Positions 1 through 7,740 are shown, counted from the stretch's first letter. The stretch: DNA of 16,113 nucleotides from JANWKQ01 sp040376605 (GCA_040376605.1 JBEIQI010000046.1:1-16113), one strand, 5' to 3'. A program made the numbers and translations. Notes: generated by a model from the letters alone, not told the origin.

Positions 1-459
1 TATCAATTAATTGAAGTAAATGAACAGGTTCGACAAATTTCCCGCGATTTAATTCCTCGTTTTTACGTGGAAACGACCGTGAAGGATGTGATTGAAAAAG
101 TAGGCAAAGGTTTTGAACTTATCTTGCAGGAAAAGGGGATTCAGTTTTTTGTTATTACGGATGTTACCATCAGCCTGAGCAAAGAAAATCATTTACATCT
201 TTTTAGAATTGCTCATGAGTTAGTGAACAATGGATATAAACATAGCCAGGCTACCATTATCAATTTATCATGTTTTTTAAAGGAGGGGGTGCTAGTCCTT
301 TCTTATACCGATAACGGAATTGGATACGATAAGGAAGTAATGGAAGATGGGTTGGGATTAAGTAGTATTCAAAATAGAATTGGTTTATTAAACGGGAGTT
401 ATTCCATCACCACTGGCAAAGGCAAGGGCACGGATATTCAATTGAGGATTCCGGTGTAG
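1..459 (+). CDS. Sensor histidine kinase, C-terminal part (5' end outside window)
   Basis: The reading frame is open from base 1, so this is the 3' part of a longer gene; a GTG at 67 is an internal codon. The first residues (VNEQVRQISRDLIP) look like the end of a HisKA_3-type dimerisation helix. A HATPase_c domain follows, with N box HELVNNGYKHSQA, G1 box DNGIGYD and G2 box GLGLSSIQNRI. The protein ends soon after the last strand of this domain (GKGTDIQLRIPV), as usual for the NarX/DegS/LiaS-type kinases that pair with LuxR-type response regulators. The phosphoacceptor histidine and any sensor or TPR region would lie upstream. By family, it autophosphorylates from ATP and passes the phosphate to a response regulator. 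The signal sensed cannot be told. The gene is convergent with the broken gene at 690-1088. Confidence 0.9.
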   Translation, partial: YQLIEVNEQVRQISRDLIPRFYVETTVKDVIEKVGKGFELILQEKGIQFFVITDVTISLSKENHLHLFRIAHELVNNGYKHSQATIINLSCFLKEGVLVLSYTDNGIGYDKEVMEDGLGLSSIQNRIGLLNGSYSITTGKGKGTDIQLRIPV

Positions 460-501
460 GATTTCATTTCCCATCTATTTATAGAGTAAAAAGCCATCAC
501 C

Positions 502-649
502 TTTGTCATCTCGACTGGATCCGCCTTTGGCGGAGGAATGGAGAGATCTCAAGGCTAATTATGAAACAAATAACATTCAACTTAGCCATCCGATTTTTTA
601 GATCTCTCCACAGCCTGAGGCGGGCAGGCACTCTGGTCGATATGACAAA
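502..649. repeat. Pair of inverted palindromic repeat units between convergent genes
   Basis: Two related units of about 46 bp lie in opposite orientation. Unit A (505-550, + strand) begins GTCATCTCGACTGG and ends GGAGAGATCTC. Unit B (600-646, - strand) begins GTCATATCGACCAG and ends GGAGAGATCT. Each has its own small central palindrome: CCGCC/GGCGG in A, and GCCTG/CAGGC in B. Flanking TTT and AAA extend the symmetry outward, and GGCTAA (553-558) with TTAGCC (582-587) extends it inward, so the whole 150-bp block could form a cruciform or a long RNA hairpin. From memory, units of the form GTCAT-TCGAC...GGAGA-ATCT recur between genes in many Bacteroidota genomes; copy number cannot be checked here. 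Its place between two convergent 3' ends suggests a bidirectional terminator or a REP/BIME-like role, which is inference. Confidence 0.75.
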
Positions 650-689
650 AAAATCTTTAATACTTAGAATTAAACAAAAAGTAGTCGCT

Positions 690-1088
690 TTATTTCGCTT
701 TCATTTTATTGTTCTTGGCATCATGGGTAACCTCCGCCAAACCTAAAGCTTCCATTAACGGCGGAACGTACATTCCGAATCTACCTCTTAATCCCTTTTT
801 TAAACCATACCAACCACCTACTGGATTTTTCTCTGATCTTCCCCAAGCTTATACGGTTCCTTCTTTGGCAGGCTTTTGTTCATCGGCACTACCAAGGTCC
901 ATCCAATCGCCATGCTTTTTGAGCATTTTATGTAAATCCTCTAAACATTGATAATCGTATAACAATACCGTTTTACCAACGGTGCAAACCAATACATCTT
1001 TTACATCTGCATGCATAGTATATTCGGAAGTTAAGGGTGGGGTTTTAAAAACCAATGGTTTTTCTTTAGTGCCAATTTTGTTTTTCAT
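690..1088 (-). pseudogene. Small conserved protein (DUF6855-like) interrupted by an in-frame UAA
   Basis: From the ATG at 1086-1088 the frame reads 79 codons to a TAA at 849-851. It then stays open for another 52 sense codons to a second TAA at 690-692. The region past the first stop looks like real protein: AWGRSEKNPVGGWYGLKKGL, then RGRFGMYVPPLMEALGLAEV. From memory it continues a conserved Bacteroidota family of about 130 residues (I believe DUF6855), in which the junction reads GTV-Glu-AWGRS. Here GTV is followed by TAA, so one GAA-to-TAA change (position 851, C to A on the + strand) would explain the break. The first half carries the family-like stretches TPPLTSEYTMH, VCTVGKTVLLYDY and LKKHGDWMDLGSADEQKPAKEG. 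The function is unknown. It follows hflX on the same strand, 62 bases away, with its own candidate promoter. Alternatives are a sequencing error, stop readthrough, or a functional 79-residue short form. Confidence 0.7.
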
Positions 1089-1117
1089 GGGAACTTCATT
1101 TGAGGGTTAATTTGCTA

Positions 1118-1148
1118 TAAATATAACCCATCTGAAAAACAAAATCAA
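1118..1148 (-). promoter_or_regulatory. Candidate promoter for the 690-1088 gene
   Basis: On the - strand a TTG (1146-1148) is followed after 20 bases by TATATTTA (1118-1125), which matches the Bacteroidota -7 consensus TAnnTTTG at 7 of 8 positions. It sits in the 62-base gap after hflX, about 30 bases before the ATG. The gene could be driven from here as well as by read-through from hflX. The call rests on pattern only. Confidence 0.35.
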
Positions 1149-1150
1149 GC

Positions 1151-2365
1151 CTAATATAAAAAATGATTATAAGGATAACGTACCTTATGGATAGAGGCTA
1201 TTTTTTCGTAAAGGGTATCCCTAAACTCGTTGATATTAATTTTCTTTTCGGCCGAAATAAAGATACAATCGTTATTTAATTTACTCATCCAACTTTGTTG
1301 TAAGGCCTCCAAGGTTTGTCCTTGATCGATGCCACTTAAATCAAATTCATCGATTTCCGGATTCACATAATTATCTATTTTATTAAAAATGGTAATCACG
1401 GGTTTATCCGCTGCTCCAATATCTGCAAGTGTTTTATTTACCACATGGTATTGCTCTTCGAATTGTGGATGCGATATATCTAATACATGTAACAGTAAAT
1501 CCGATTCACGAACTTCATCTAAAGTAGATTTAAAAGATTCTACTAATTGGGTAGGCAGTTTTCGAATAAATCCTACGGTGTCGGATAATAAAAAAGGCAA
1601 GTTTTGAATGACTACTTTTCGTACGGTAGTATCGAGGGTAGCGAACAATTTATTTTCGGCGAATACATCGCTTTTACTAATTAAATTCATAATGGTAGAT
1701 TTGCCCACGTTGGTATATCCTACCAAAGCGACTCTTACCATTTCCCCACGATTTTTACGTTGGGTAATCATTTGTTTATCGATGTCACGGAGCTTTTCTT
1801 TGAGCAACGAAATTTTTTCGCGAACAATACGTCCATCCGTTTCAATTTCTTTTTCCCCGCTACCACCTCTGGTTCCTGTTCCTCCACGTTGACGTTCTAA
1901 GTGGGTCCACATCCCTTTTAACCGTGGTAACATGTATTGATAATAAGCCAAATCTACTTGTGTTTTGGCATGAGCCGTTCGGGCACGTTGGGCAAAAATA
2001 TCGAGGATAAGGTTGGTACGATCTAAAATCATTACCTTTTTATCATGCTCGTTGGGATTAAATAAACGATCGATATTTCGTAGTTGTGATGGAGATAATT
2101 CATCGTCGAAAATAACCAGGGTTATTTCGTTTTCTTCAACATAAGTAAGGATCTCCTGAATTTTTCCGGTACCTATAAAAGTCCCGGGAAGGGGTTTATC
2201 TAGTTTTTGAGAAAATCTTTTTACGGTAACTATTCCGGCGGTTTCGGCCAAAAAGGCTAATTCATCTAAATATTCGTGAAGCTTTTCTTCGGTTTGATGT
2301 TGGGAAACGATACCCACCAACACCGCTTTTAATTCTTTTACGTCTAACTTCTTTTTTTCGATCAT
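1151..2365 (-). CDS. hflX: Ribosome-associated GTPase HflX
   Basis: This 404-residue protein has the full HflX architecture. An N-terminal HflX domain (about residues 10-160) contains PGTFIGTGK and the FDDELSPSQ stretch. The glycine-rich linker GGTGTRGGSGE (161-171) follows, then a coiled helix and the GTPase domain. GTPase motifs are the P-loop GYTNVGKST (216-224), DTVG (262-265), NKID (328-331) and a G5-like ISAEKK near the end. By family it binds the large ribosomal subunit and splits stalled or stressed 70S ribosomes using GTP. The C-terminus (HNHFLY-like end) is short, as in many bacterial HflX proteins. The start is the ATG 2 bases after the stop of the cytochrome c gene, so it is probably co-transcribed and may be translationally coupled with it. 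Nothing looks broken. Confidence 0.97.
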   Translation of the reverse strand: MIEKKKLDVKELKAVLVGIVSQHQTEEKLHEYLDELAFLAETAGIVTVKRFSQKLDKPLPGTFIGTGKIQEILTYVEENEITLVIFDDELSPSQLRNIDRLFNPNEHDKKVMILDRTNLILDIFAQRARTAHAKTQVDLAYYQYMLPRLKGMWTHLERQRGGTGTRGGSGEKEIETDGRIVREKISLLKEKLRDIDKQMITQRKNRGEMVRVALVGYTNVGKSTIMNLISKSDVFAENKLFATLDTTVRKVVIQNLPFLLSDTVGFIRKLPTQLVESFKSTLDEVRESDLLLHVLDISHPQFEEQYHVVNKTLADIGAADKPVITIFNKIDNYVNPEIDEFDLSGIDQGQTLEALQQSWMSKLNNDCIFISAEKKININEFRDTLYEKIASIHKVRYPYNHFLY

Positions 2366-2367
2366 TG

Positions 2368-2706
2368 TTATTTTAACGTTAGCGTATATTCTGCCACGAC
2401 TTTAATAGAAGCCGCATCCAATTGATTTTTAAATGCCGGCATGGTACCTTTACCATTGGTAATAATAGCTTCTCTTTCCTCTAATGCCAAGGTTGATTCG
2501 GGCAATTTTTTTGCGCCGGCAATGCCCATGTTTCCATCGGCTCCATGGCATGCAGTACATTTAGATGAATAAATTTCGGATCCCGATTTTTCGGTGGTTT
2601 GTGGGGTTTCTTTATTGTTATTATCTGCCGCTTGGGTTTGTTTTGCTCCACAGCCCACTAGCCATGCCGATGCAATGACAACGGTACCTAAAAATATTTT
2701 TCTCAT
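2368..2706 (-). CDS. Cytochrome c, monohaem, probable lipoprotein
   Basis: This 112-residue protein begins with a lipoprotein signal (MRKIFLGTVVIASAWLVGC), with the lipobox LVGC putting the lipidated Cys at 19. A polar linker rich in N, T and K (20-40) precedes a small class I cytochrome c domain. The haem site is CTACH (Cys50, Cys53, His54), and the likely distal ligand is Met89 in GKGTMPAF. The C-terminal helix (AASIKVVAEYTLTL) is typical. It should act in the periplasm, anchored to a membrane, as a one-electron carrier; its partners are not defined by the sequence. It lies 9 bases after the membrane gene at 2716-3153 and 2 bases before hflX, so the three form one transcription unit. Confidence 0.93.
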   Translation of the reverse strand: MRKIFLGTVVIASAWLVGCGAKQTQAADNNNKETPQTTEKSGSEIYSSKCTACHGADGNMGIAGAKKLPESTLALEEREAIITNGKGTMPAFKNQLDAASIKVVAEYTLTLK

Positions 2707-2715
2707 ATAATGTTA

Positions 2716-3153
2716 TTAAAACCAGGCATTCCCAAATCCTCTAAATGGCCATGGAATAGCCGCCATGATGAGGATTAAACCTACCAAATAAAAGATAAAG
2801 GTTTTTTTATGTTTCCCTAAATCGGTACTTGCTCTTTTGGCCGATGAATAACCTATAGTGATAAAAACCAAAGCAATCAACATCATAAGGGTATGTTCAA
2901 TGGTAAAGAATCTCAATACAGGAATTTTCATAATCGTTCCCATTTGACTGAAATTCTTTTGATAATCTTTCATTATAAAAAGGACAAAGCCTACTACTAA
3001 TTGTACATGACAAAAAATAAGGGTCATTAAATAGGTCATTTTATCTCCTTTGGTATATGGTTTTTTGCCCATCATTTTCAACAATGAAATGAGTACAGAG
3101 GCTACCAGAAATACCAGGATTAAATATCGAAGGGTAGAATGTAAATGATTCAT
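2716..3153 (-). CDS. Four-helix membrane protein, 'cytochrome B'-like
   Basis: The protein has 145 residues from the ATG at 3151-3153 (MNHLHSTLRYLILVFLV). The frame stays open further upstream, but the ATG is preferred because it follows the candidate promoter at 3175-3203 and starts directly before the first helix. Four hydrophobic segments are visible at about 8-26, 39-60, 84-103 and 118-135. Histidines in or near helices (CHVQLVVG, TIEHTLMM) could bind haem, but this is not proven. Conserved-looking loops are KKPYTKGDK and SSAKRASTDLGKHKK, and the end is AAIPWPFRGFGNAWF. From memory, related Bacteroidota proteins are sometimes annotated 'cytochrome B'. The cytochrome c gene 9 bases downstream supports an electron-transfer role. 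The exact function is unknown. Confidence 0.85.
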   Translation of the reverse strand: MNHLHSTLRYLILVFLVASVLISLLKMMGKKPYTKGDKMTYLMTLIFCHVQLVVGFVLFIMKDYQKNFSQMGTIMKIPVLRFFTIEHTLMMLIALVFITIGYSSAKRASTDLGKHKKTFIFYLVGLILIMAAIPWPFRGFGNAWF

Positions 3154-3174
3154 ATATTTTAAATTTAAGTAGAG

Positions 3175-3203
3175 TAAAGATAATAATTTAACTATTGCAC
3201 CAA
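3175..3203 (-). promoter_or_regulatory. Candidate promoter of the cytochrome/hflX operon
   Basis: On the - strand TTG (3201-3203) is separated by 18 bases from TATCTTTA (3175-3182), a 7 of 8 match to the Bacteroidota -7 box TAnnTTTG. The ATG of the membrane gene follows 21 bases after the box, giving a short leader. The spacing falls within the range reported for Flavobacterium-type promoters. It lies just outside the GC-rich element at 3224-3385. Confidence 0.5.
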
Positions 3204-3223
3204 GGCTCTCTTGCATTCGTTAA

Positions 3224-3385
3224 GGCACGGCGGGGCGCAGCGGTACCCCGCAGGTAGATAGTTTAGTGGCAGCCTGCCGAAAGGGGCGATGGGCAATGAG
3301 CCCCCTTGCAGGCCTGCTGCCGCTTGACAAGCTACCGAGGAGTATAGCGGAGAACCCAGCTTGGGCCCAGGTGTTAATGCCCCCA
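3224..3385. other. GC-rich, dyad-dense intergenic element (candidate structured RNA or interspersed repeat)
   Basis: Bases 3221-3380 contain 100 G or C out of 160, in a window whose genes are clearly AT-rich. The block is packed with dyads: GCGGGG (3230-3235) with CCCCGC (3246-3251); GGTAG (3253-3257) with CTACC (3332-3336); GTGGCAGC (3266-3273) with GCTGCCGC (3316-3323, one G-U type pair); CTGC (3274-3277) with GCAG (3308-3311); GGGGC (3283-3287) with GCCCC (3300-3304); and a small CCCA/TGGG hairpin at 3355-3365. The dyads from 3253 to 3336 nest into one long imperfect hairpin. On the + strand the block ends in CCCCC followed by six A; on the - strand this reads as six T leading in. Open frames here have no convincing start or domain. 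It matches no RNA family I can name. A dispersed repeat carrying its own GC content is the likeliest reading; a structured RNA is the alternative. Confidence 0.55.
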
Positions 3386-3425
3386 AAAAAGACTTGATGC
3401 ACCACCACAAAACCACCGTATTTAA

Positions 3426-3433
3426 TACATTTG
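3426..3433 (+). promoter_or_regulatory. Candidate -7 box of the amidohydrolase operon
   Basis: TACATTTG is a perfect match to the Bacteroidota -7 consensus TAnnTTTG and ends 15 bases before the ATG at 3449. No TTG is found 17-23 bases upstream; the nearest is 29 bases away, at 3394-3396. The -33 element is therefore weak or absent. Confidence 0.45.
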
Positions 3434-3448
3434 TAGTAATTGGTTATT

Positions 3449-6424
3449 ATGAAAAAAATTATCCTCCTCGCCGGTTTATGCTTAACCGCTCTGCATGGTT
3501 TTGCACAAACCAATCCACTCATTGGTATTAAAGATGAAAAACACCAGGTGGTGGCTTTTAAAAATGCTACCATCCATATAAGCTCCACCCAAACCATTAA
3601 TAATGGAACTTTGGTGATACAGGATGAAAAAATTCTGGAATGTGGATCGGGAGCAAATATTCCTAAGGGTGCCAAAATTTTGGATTGCACGGGCAAACAT
3701 ATCTACGCTTCGTTTATAGAAACTTGCAGCGATTATGGTTTAAGTGAAATAAAAAATGAAAAAAATGGAGCTTATTATTGGAACGATGCCATACGTTCAG
3801 ACTTTTTTGCTTATCAACATTATCACCATAAAAAAGACGATGCAGAACAATTAAGAAAGTATGGTGTGGGCACCGCACTTAACCACCGAATGGACGGCAT
3901 TATGCGTGGTTCAGGTGCATTGGTTACCCTGGCAGATATAGCAGATGCCAAAAATTTATTAGTAGAAAATGCTGCCTTATTCGGCTCTTTAGAAAAAGGT
4001 TCGGGCACGAATGAATATCCCTCGTCGCTTACAGGGGCCCTGGCGCTTATTCGTCAATTTTTATGCGATGCACAATGGTATGCTGCCATGAACGGGGCTG
4101 CCGAAAAAAATATTTATATTGAATCTTTTAATAGATTAAAATCTATCCCCATTATTTTTAATGTAAACAATCGATCGGATATTTTAAGGTTAGAAAAGAT
4201 TGCCAAAGAGTTTTCACTCACCTTTCATTATTTAGGAAATGGTGAAGAATATGAAAGAATTCCGGACCTAAAAAAAATAACTTCTACCATTGTAGTTCCC
4301 ATTAAATATCCAAAACCTTATATCCTGAATGATCCGTATGATGCGGATATGGTGAGTCTGGAAGATCTTTACCGTTGGGATATGGCTCCTGCCAATTTGC
4401 ATATTTTAGATAGCAATAACATTGCCTTTAATATTACTACCACGGATCATGATTCGCCCAACGATTTTTTTAAGAGCTTAAATAAAGCCGTAAAATATGG
4501 ATTGAAAAAAGAAAAGGCTTTGTATGCCTTAACCGAAGGTCCGGCCAAATTATTAAAAATAGATGCCCGCCTGGGTACCCTTGAAAAAGGTAAACTTGCC
4601 AACTTTATTATTTGCGATGGCGAATTAGGAATGGATGGTTTTAGTTTATTGGAAAACTGGGTGCAGGGCAATCCCTACATTATAGATAGAAGCGCCGAAG
4701 CCATTGATACCAGAGGCAATTATACCATAGAAACCAATTATGCCCCTATCCATAAAAAAACTTTTTCGGTTAAAGGTAAACTCAATAGTCCTTCCGCCGA
4801 GTTCATTGAAAATGATACCACCAAATATACTATGGAGTTGAGCTTCGAAAAATCTTTGGTAACAGCTTCTGTTTTCTTAAAATCGAAAAATGGTTATGTA
4901 AGAATTTCGGCAGAGATAGAAAAAGATAAAACCTGGAAAGGAATAATTGAAGATATTGATGGAGCAAAGTATAGCTTTAAAGCAACCTATACATCGGCCA
5001 TTGAGGAGAAAGATAAAAAGCCCGAACCAAAACCGGTATATAGCGAAATGCGTTTCCCCAACAAAGCCTATGGTTGGAAATGGAAGGATTTAAAAGAGGC
5101 CGAAAACAAATCGTACTTAATTAAAAACGTTACGGTTTGGACCAACGAAAAAGAAGGGATTTTAAAAAATTATGATGTAATTACAGAAAAAGGAAAAATA
5201 AAATCGGTAGGTAAAAATTTATCATGCAGCAGTTGCACCACCATTGATGGTACCGATATGCATTTAACCAATGGAATTATTGATGAGCATTCGCATATTG
5301 CCATGACCCGCGGCGTGAACGAGGCAGGACAAAGCAGCACGGCCGAAGTTCGTATGGGAGATGTTTTAAATGCTGATGACATTAATATTTACCGACAACT
5401 TTCGGGTGGGGTTACCACTTCGCAATTATTACATGGTTCGGCAAATGCCATTGGAGGTCAATCGGCTTTAATAAAATTACGTTGGGGAAGAAGTGAAAAT
5501 GAATTGTTGTTTGAAGGGGCTCCGGGTTTTATAAAATTTGCGTTGGGTGAAAACGTAAAACAATCTAACTGGGGCGATCATAATGTTACCCGCTATCCAC
5601 AAACCCGCATGGGGGTTGAACAGTTTTATTATGAAATGTTTAACCGAGCTAAAGAATATGCGGCTAAAAAGAAAAGTGCAAAAGGTCCGTTCCGGAAAGA
5701 TTTGGATTTAGAAACCCTGGTAGAAATTTTAGAGGGAAAAAGATTTATTACCTGCCATTCTTATGTACAATCGGAAATTAATATGCTGATGAATGTGGCC
5801 GATAGCCTTGGATTTAAAGTAAATACGTTTACCCATATTCTGGAAGGATATAAGGTGGCAGATAAAATGAAGGAACATGGAGCGCATGCTTCTACCTTTT
5901 CTGATTGGTGGGCTTATAAAATGGAAGTGAATGATGCCATCCCCTATAATGCCGCTATTTTAACCCGTGTTGGAGTAAATACTTGTATTAATAGTGATGA
6001 TGCTGAAATGGCTCGACGTCTTAATCAGGAAGCCGCAAAAGCCATGAAGTACGGACATCTTACCGAGGAGGAAGCCTGGAAGTTATGTACTTTAAATCCG
6101 GCTAAAATGTTACATATTGATGATAAGGTAGGTAGCATTATAGCGGGCAAGGATGCCGATTTGGTATTATGGTCGGCCAATCCATTAAGTATTTATGCCA
6201 AAGTAAAATTTACCATGATTGATGGAATTATTTATTATAGCGAAGAACGAGATGCTCAATTGTTATCTTATAATCAAACGGAAAAAAACCGATTGATTCA
6301 AAAAATGATGAAGGCCATAAGTGATGGTGAAGAAGGTGTTCCACTCGCTAAAAAACAATATTATTTATACGAATGCGAAACCATGGATAACCATGATTTT
6401 GAAATGATACAAATTACTGAATAA
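3449..6424 (+). CDS. Secreted double-domain amidohydrolase
   Basis: The ATG at 3449 gives 991 residues and starts a clean signal peptide (MKKIILLAGLCLTALHGFA, cut before Gln20); a TTG three codons earlier is less likely. Two amidohydrolase-like halves are joined by a beta-rich linker (about 430-530). The N-terminal half (about 25-425) has the fold-like start and end (TGKHIYASFIETCSDYG; GTLEKGKLANFIICDG), but Cys93 and Asp95 stand where the metal-binding HxH should be. The C-terminal half (about 550-960) keeps a full set of ligands: His614 and His616 (HSH), candidate carboxylated Lys696, His770, His796 and Asp850 (NSDD). It ends with the usual GSIIAGKDADLVLW cap. It is expected to hydrolyse an amide or similar bond outside the cytoplasm; the substrate is unknown. 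It is followed after one base by a second amidohydrolase-like gene. Confidence 0.92.
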   Translation: MKKIILLAGLCLTALHGFAQTNPLIGIKDEKHQVVAFKNATIHISSTQTINNGTLVIQDEKILECGSGANIPKGAKILDCTGKHIYASFIETCSDYGLSEIKNEKNGAYYWNDAIRSDFFAYQHYHHKKDDAEQLRKYGVGTALNHRMDGIMRGSGALVTLADIADAKNLLVENAALFGSLEKGSGTNEYPSSLTGALALIRQFLCDAQWYAAMNGAAEKNIYIESFNRLKSIPIIFNVNNRSDILRLEKIAKEFSLTFHYLGNGEEYERIPDLKKITSTIVVPIKYPKPYILNDPYDADMVSLEDLYRWDMAPANLHILDSNNIAFNITTTDHDSPNDFFKSLNKAVKYGLKKEKALYALTEGPAKLLKIDARLGTLEKGKLANFIICDGELGMDGFSLLENWVQGNPYIIDRSAEAIDTRGNYTIETNYAPIHKKTFSVKGKLNSPSAEFIENDTTKYTMELSFEKSLVTASVFLKSKNGYVRISAEIEKDKTWKGIIEDIDGAKYSFKATYTSAIEEKDKKPEPKPVYSEMRFPNKAYGWKWKDLKEAENKSYLIKNVTVWTNEKEGILKNYDVITEKGKIKSVGKNLSCSSCTTIDGTDMHLTNGIIDEHSHIAMTRGVNEAGQSSTAEVRMGDVLNADDINIYRQLSGGVTTSQLLHGSANAIGGQSALIKLRWGRSENELLFEGAPGFIKFALGENVKQSNWGDHNVTRYPQTRMGVEQFYYEMFNRAKEYAAKKKSAKGPFRKDLDLETLVEILEGKRFITCHSYVQSEINMLMNVADSLGFKVNTFTHILEGYKVADKMKEHGAHASTFSDWWAYKMEVNDAIPYNAAILTRVGVNTCINSDDAEMARRLNQEAAKAMKYGHLTEEEAWKLCTLNPAKMLHIDDKVGSIIAGKDADLVLWSANPLSIYAKVKFTMIDGIIYYSEERDAQLLSYNQTEKNRLIQKMMKAISDGEEGVPLAKKQYYLYECETMDNHDFEMIQITE

Positions 6425-6425
6425 G

Positions 6426-7739
6426 ATGAAAAAATTATTTTTATTAATCGCCTTATACCTTGTAACCGCCAATCTTCCTGCCCAGCGGCCGTTACCGGGT
6501 GCTGCACAAACAAAAAGCATCCGCATATACAATGTAAAAATACATGTAGGGAATGGTGAGTTTATACAAAATGGAGAAATCGGTTTTGCCAATGGCAAAT
6601 TCAATTATGTAAATGATAATTCTAAATTTTTACCTACCGGTAACAAATACGATATCCAAATTGATGGAGGAGGTAAACATATTTATCCGGGTTTTATTTT
6701 AACCAATAGTACCATTGGCTTAAGAGAAGTAGATGCCGTTCGTTCTACTTTAGATTACGATGAAACCGGAGATATTACTCCCGAAGTAAGATCCATTACC
6801 TCTTATAATACCGATTCGAAAATAATTCCTACCATTCGTTTTAATGGAGTGCTCATTGCGCAATCAACACCTCGGGGCGGACTCATAAGCGGACAATCGT
6901 CTATCGTGCAATTAGATGCCTGGAACTGGGAGGATGCTGCCATTACCATGGAAGATGGAATGCATATTAATTGGCCTAATAGAAATCGCAGAATTTATAG
7001 AGATCAAAAAACCGATGAGAATACTTTAAAAAAAGAGAGAAACATTGCCATTGGAAAAATTAAGGATTTGGTTGAACGTACCATGTTATATATGAACGAA
7101 ACCAGTCATGCCGATTATAATAGCAAATGCGAATCGCTTATTGGATTGTTTACCGGAACCAAACGTTTATACCTGCATGTAAATACAGAAAAAGATATTA
7201 TAGAATCGGTTAATTATTTCGAATCTATTGGCGTAAAAAAAATCGTGTTGGTAGGTGCCTATGAAGCCTGGAAGATTACCGATTTTATTAAACAACATCA
7301 ACTCCCTATTATTTTAGATAGAATACATGAATTGCCGCATAACGACGACGATGATATTAAACATCCCTATAAAGTAGCGAAAATTTTATGGGATGCCGGC
7401 ATAGTATTCACCTTTAGTCATGATGGTGATATGGAAGTAATGGGTAGCCGCAACTTGCCATTTAATGCAGGAACCACCGTAACCTATGGATTAAAACAGG
7501 AAGAGGCCGTTCAATTAATTACTTTAAATGCAGCCAAAATTTTAGGCATCGATAACCGAGTAGGTAGTATTGAAGTAGGTAAAGATGCTACCTTTTTTGT
7601 TTCGGATGGCGATGCTTTAGATATAATGACTAATCAATTAGCGCTGGCATATATTAATGGCCGCCAACTTGAATTAAAAAATTCACAATACCAACTATAC
7701 GAAATGTATATGGGTAAGTATGGATTGGAAATAAAATAA
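6426..7739 (+). CDS. Secreted amidohydrolase-like protein lacking the HxH metal motif
   Basis: This 437-residue protein has a signal peptide (MKKLFLLIALYLVTANLPA, cut before Gln20). It has amidohydrolase landmarks: a small beta-sandwich start (RIYNVKIHVGNGEFIQNGEI), HIYPGFILTNSTIGL, and the C-terminal GSIEVGKDATFFVSDGD. At the HxH position it has Asn94-Ser-Thr96, so metal binding at that site is probably lost. Other recognisable stretches are LRFNG-type VLIAQSTPRGGLISGQSS, DAWNWEDAAI and FTFSHDGDMEV. From memory, proteins of this subgroup commonly sit next to a roughly 1000-residue amidohydrolase in Bacteroidota and often lack the histidines. The start lies one base after the previous stop, so the two are translated from one message and may form a complex (inference). 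Its 3' end is one base from the convergent gene at 7741. Confidence 0.88.
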   Translation: MKKLFLLIALYLVTANLPAQRPLPGAAQTKSIRIYNVKIHVGNGEFIQNGEIGFANGKFNYVNDNSKFLPTGNKYDIQIDGGGKHIYPGFILTNSTIGLREVDAVRSTLDYDETGDITPEVRSITSYNTDSKIIPTIRFNGVLIAQSTPRGGLISGQSSIVQLDAWNWEDAAITMEDGMHINWPNRNRRIYRDQKTDENTLKKERNIAIGKIKDLVERTMLYMNETSHADYNSKCESLIGLFTGTKRLYLHVNTEKDIIESVNYFESIGVKKIVLVGAYEAWKITDFIKQHQLPIILDRIHELPHNDDDDIKHPYKVAKILWDAGIVFTFSHDGDMEVMGSRNLPFNAGTTVTYGLKQEEAVQLITLNAAKILGIDNRVGSIEVGKDATFFVSDGDALDIMTNQLALAYINGRQLELKNSQYQLYEMYMGKYGLEIK

Positions 7740-7740
7740 A

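Noticed and set aside
561..951. Two + strand open frames at 561-746 and 709-951.
   Set aside because: The first runs through the inverted repeat units, and the second is antisense to the broken conserved gene, whose - strand reading gives family-like protein.
3220..3696. Long open frames on the - strand across the GC-rich element and into the start of the amidohydrolase gene.
   Set aside because: They come from the GC-rich block and the antisense of a clear gene, with no domain, signal or plausible start. The lower part overlaps the signal peptide coding region of a well supported gene.
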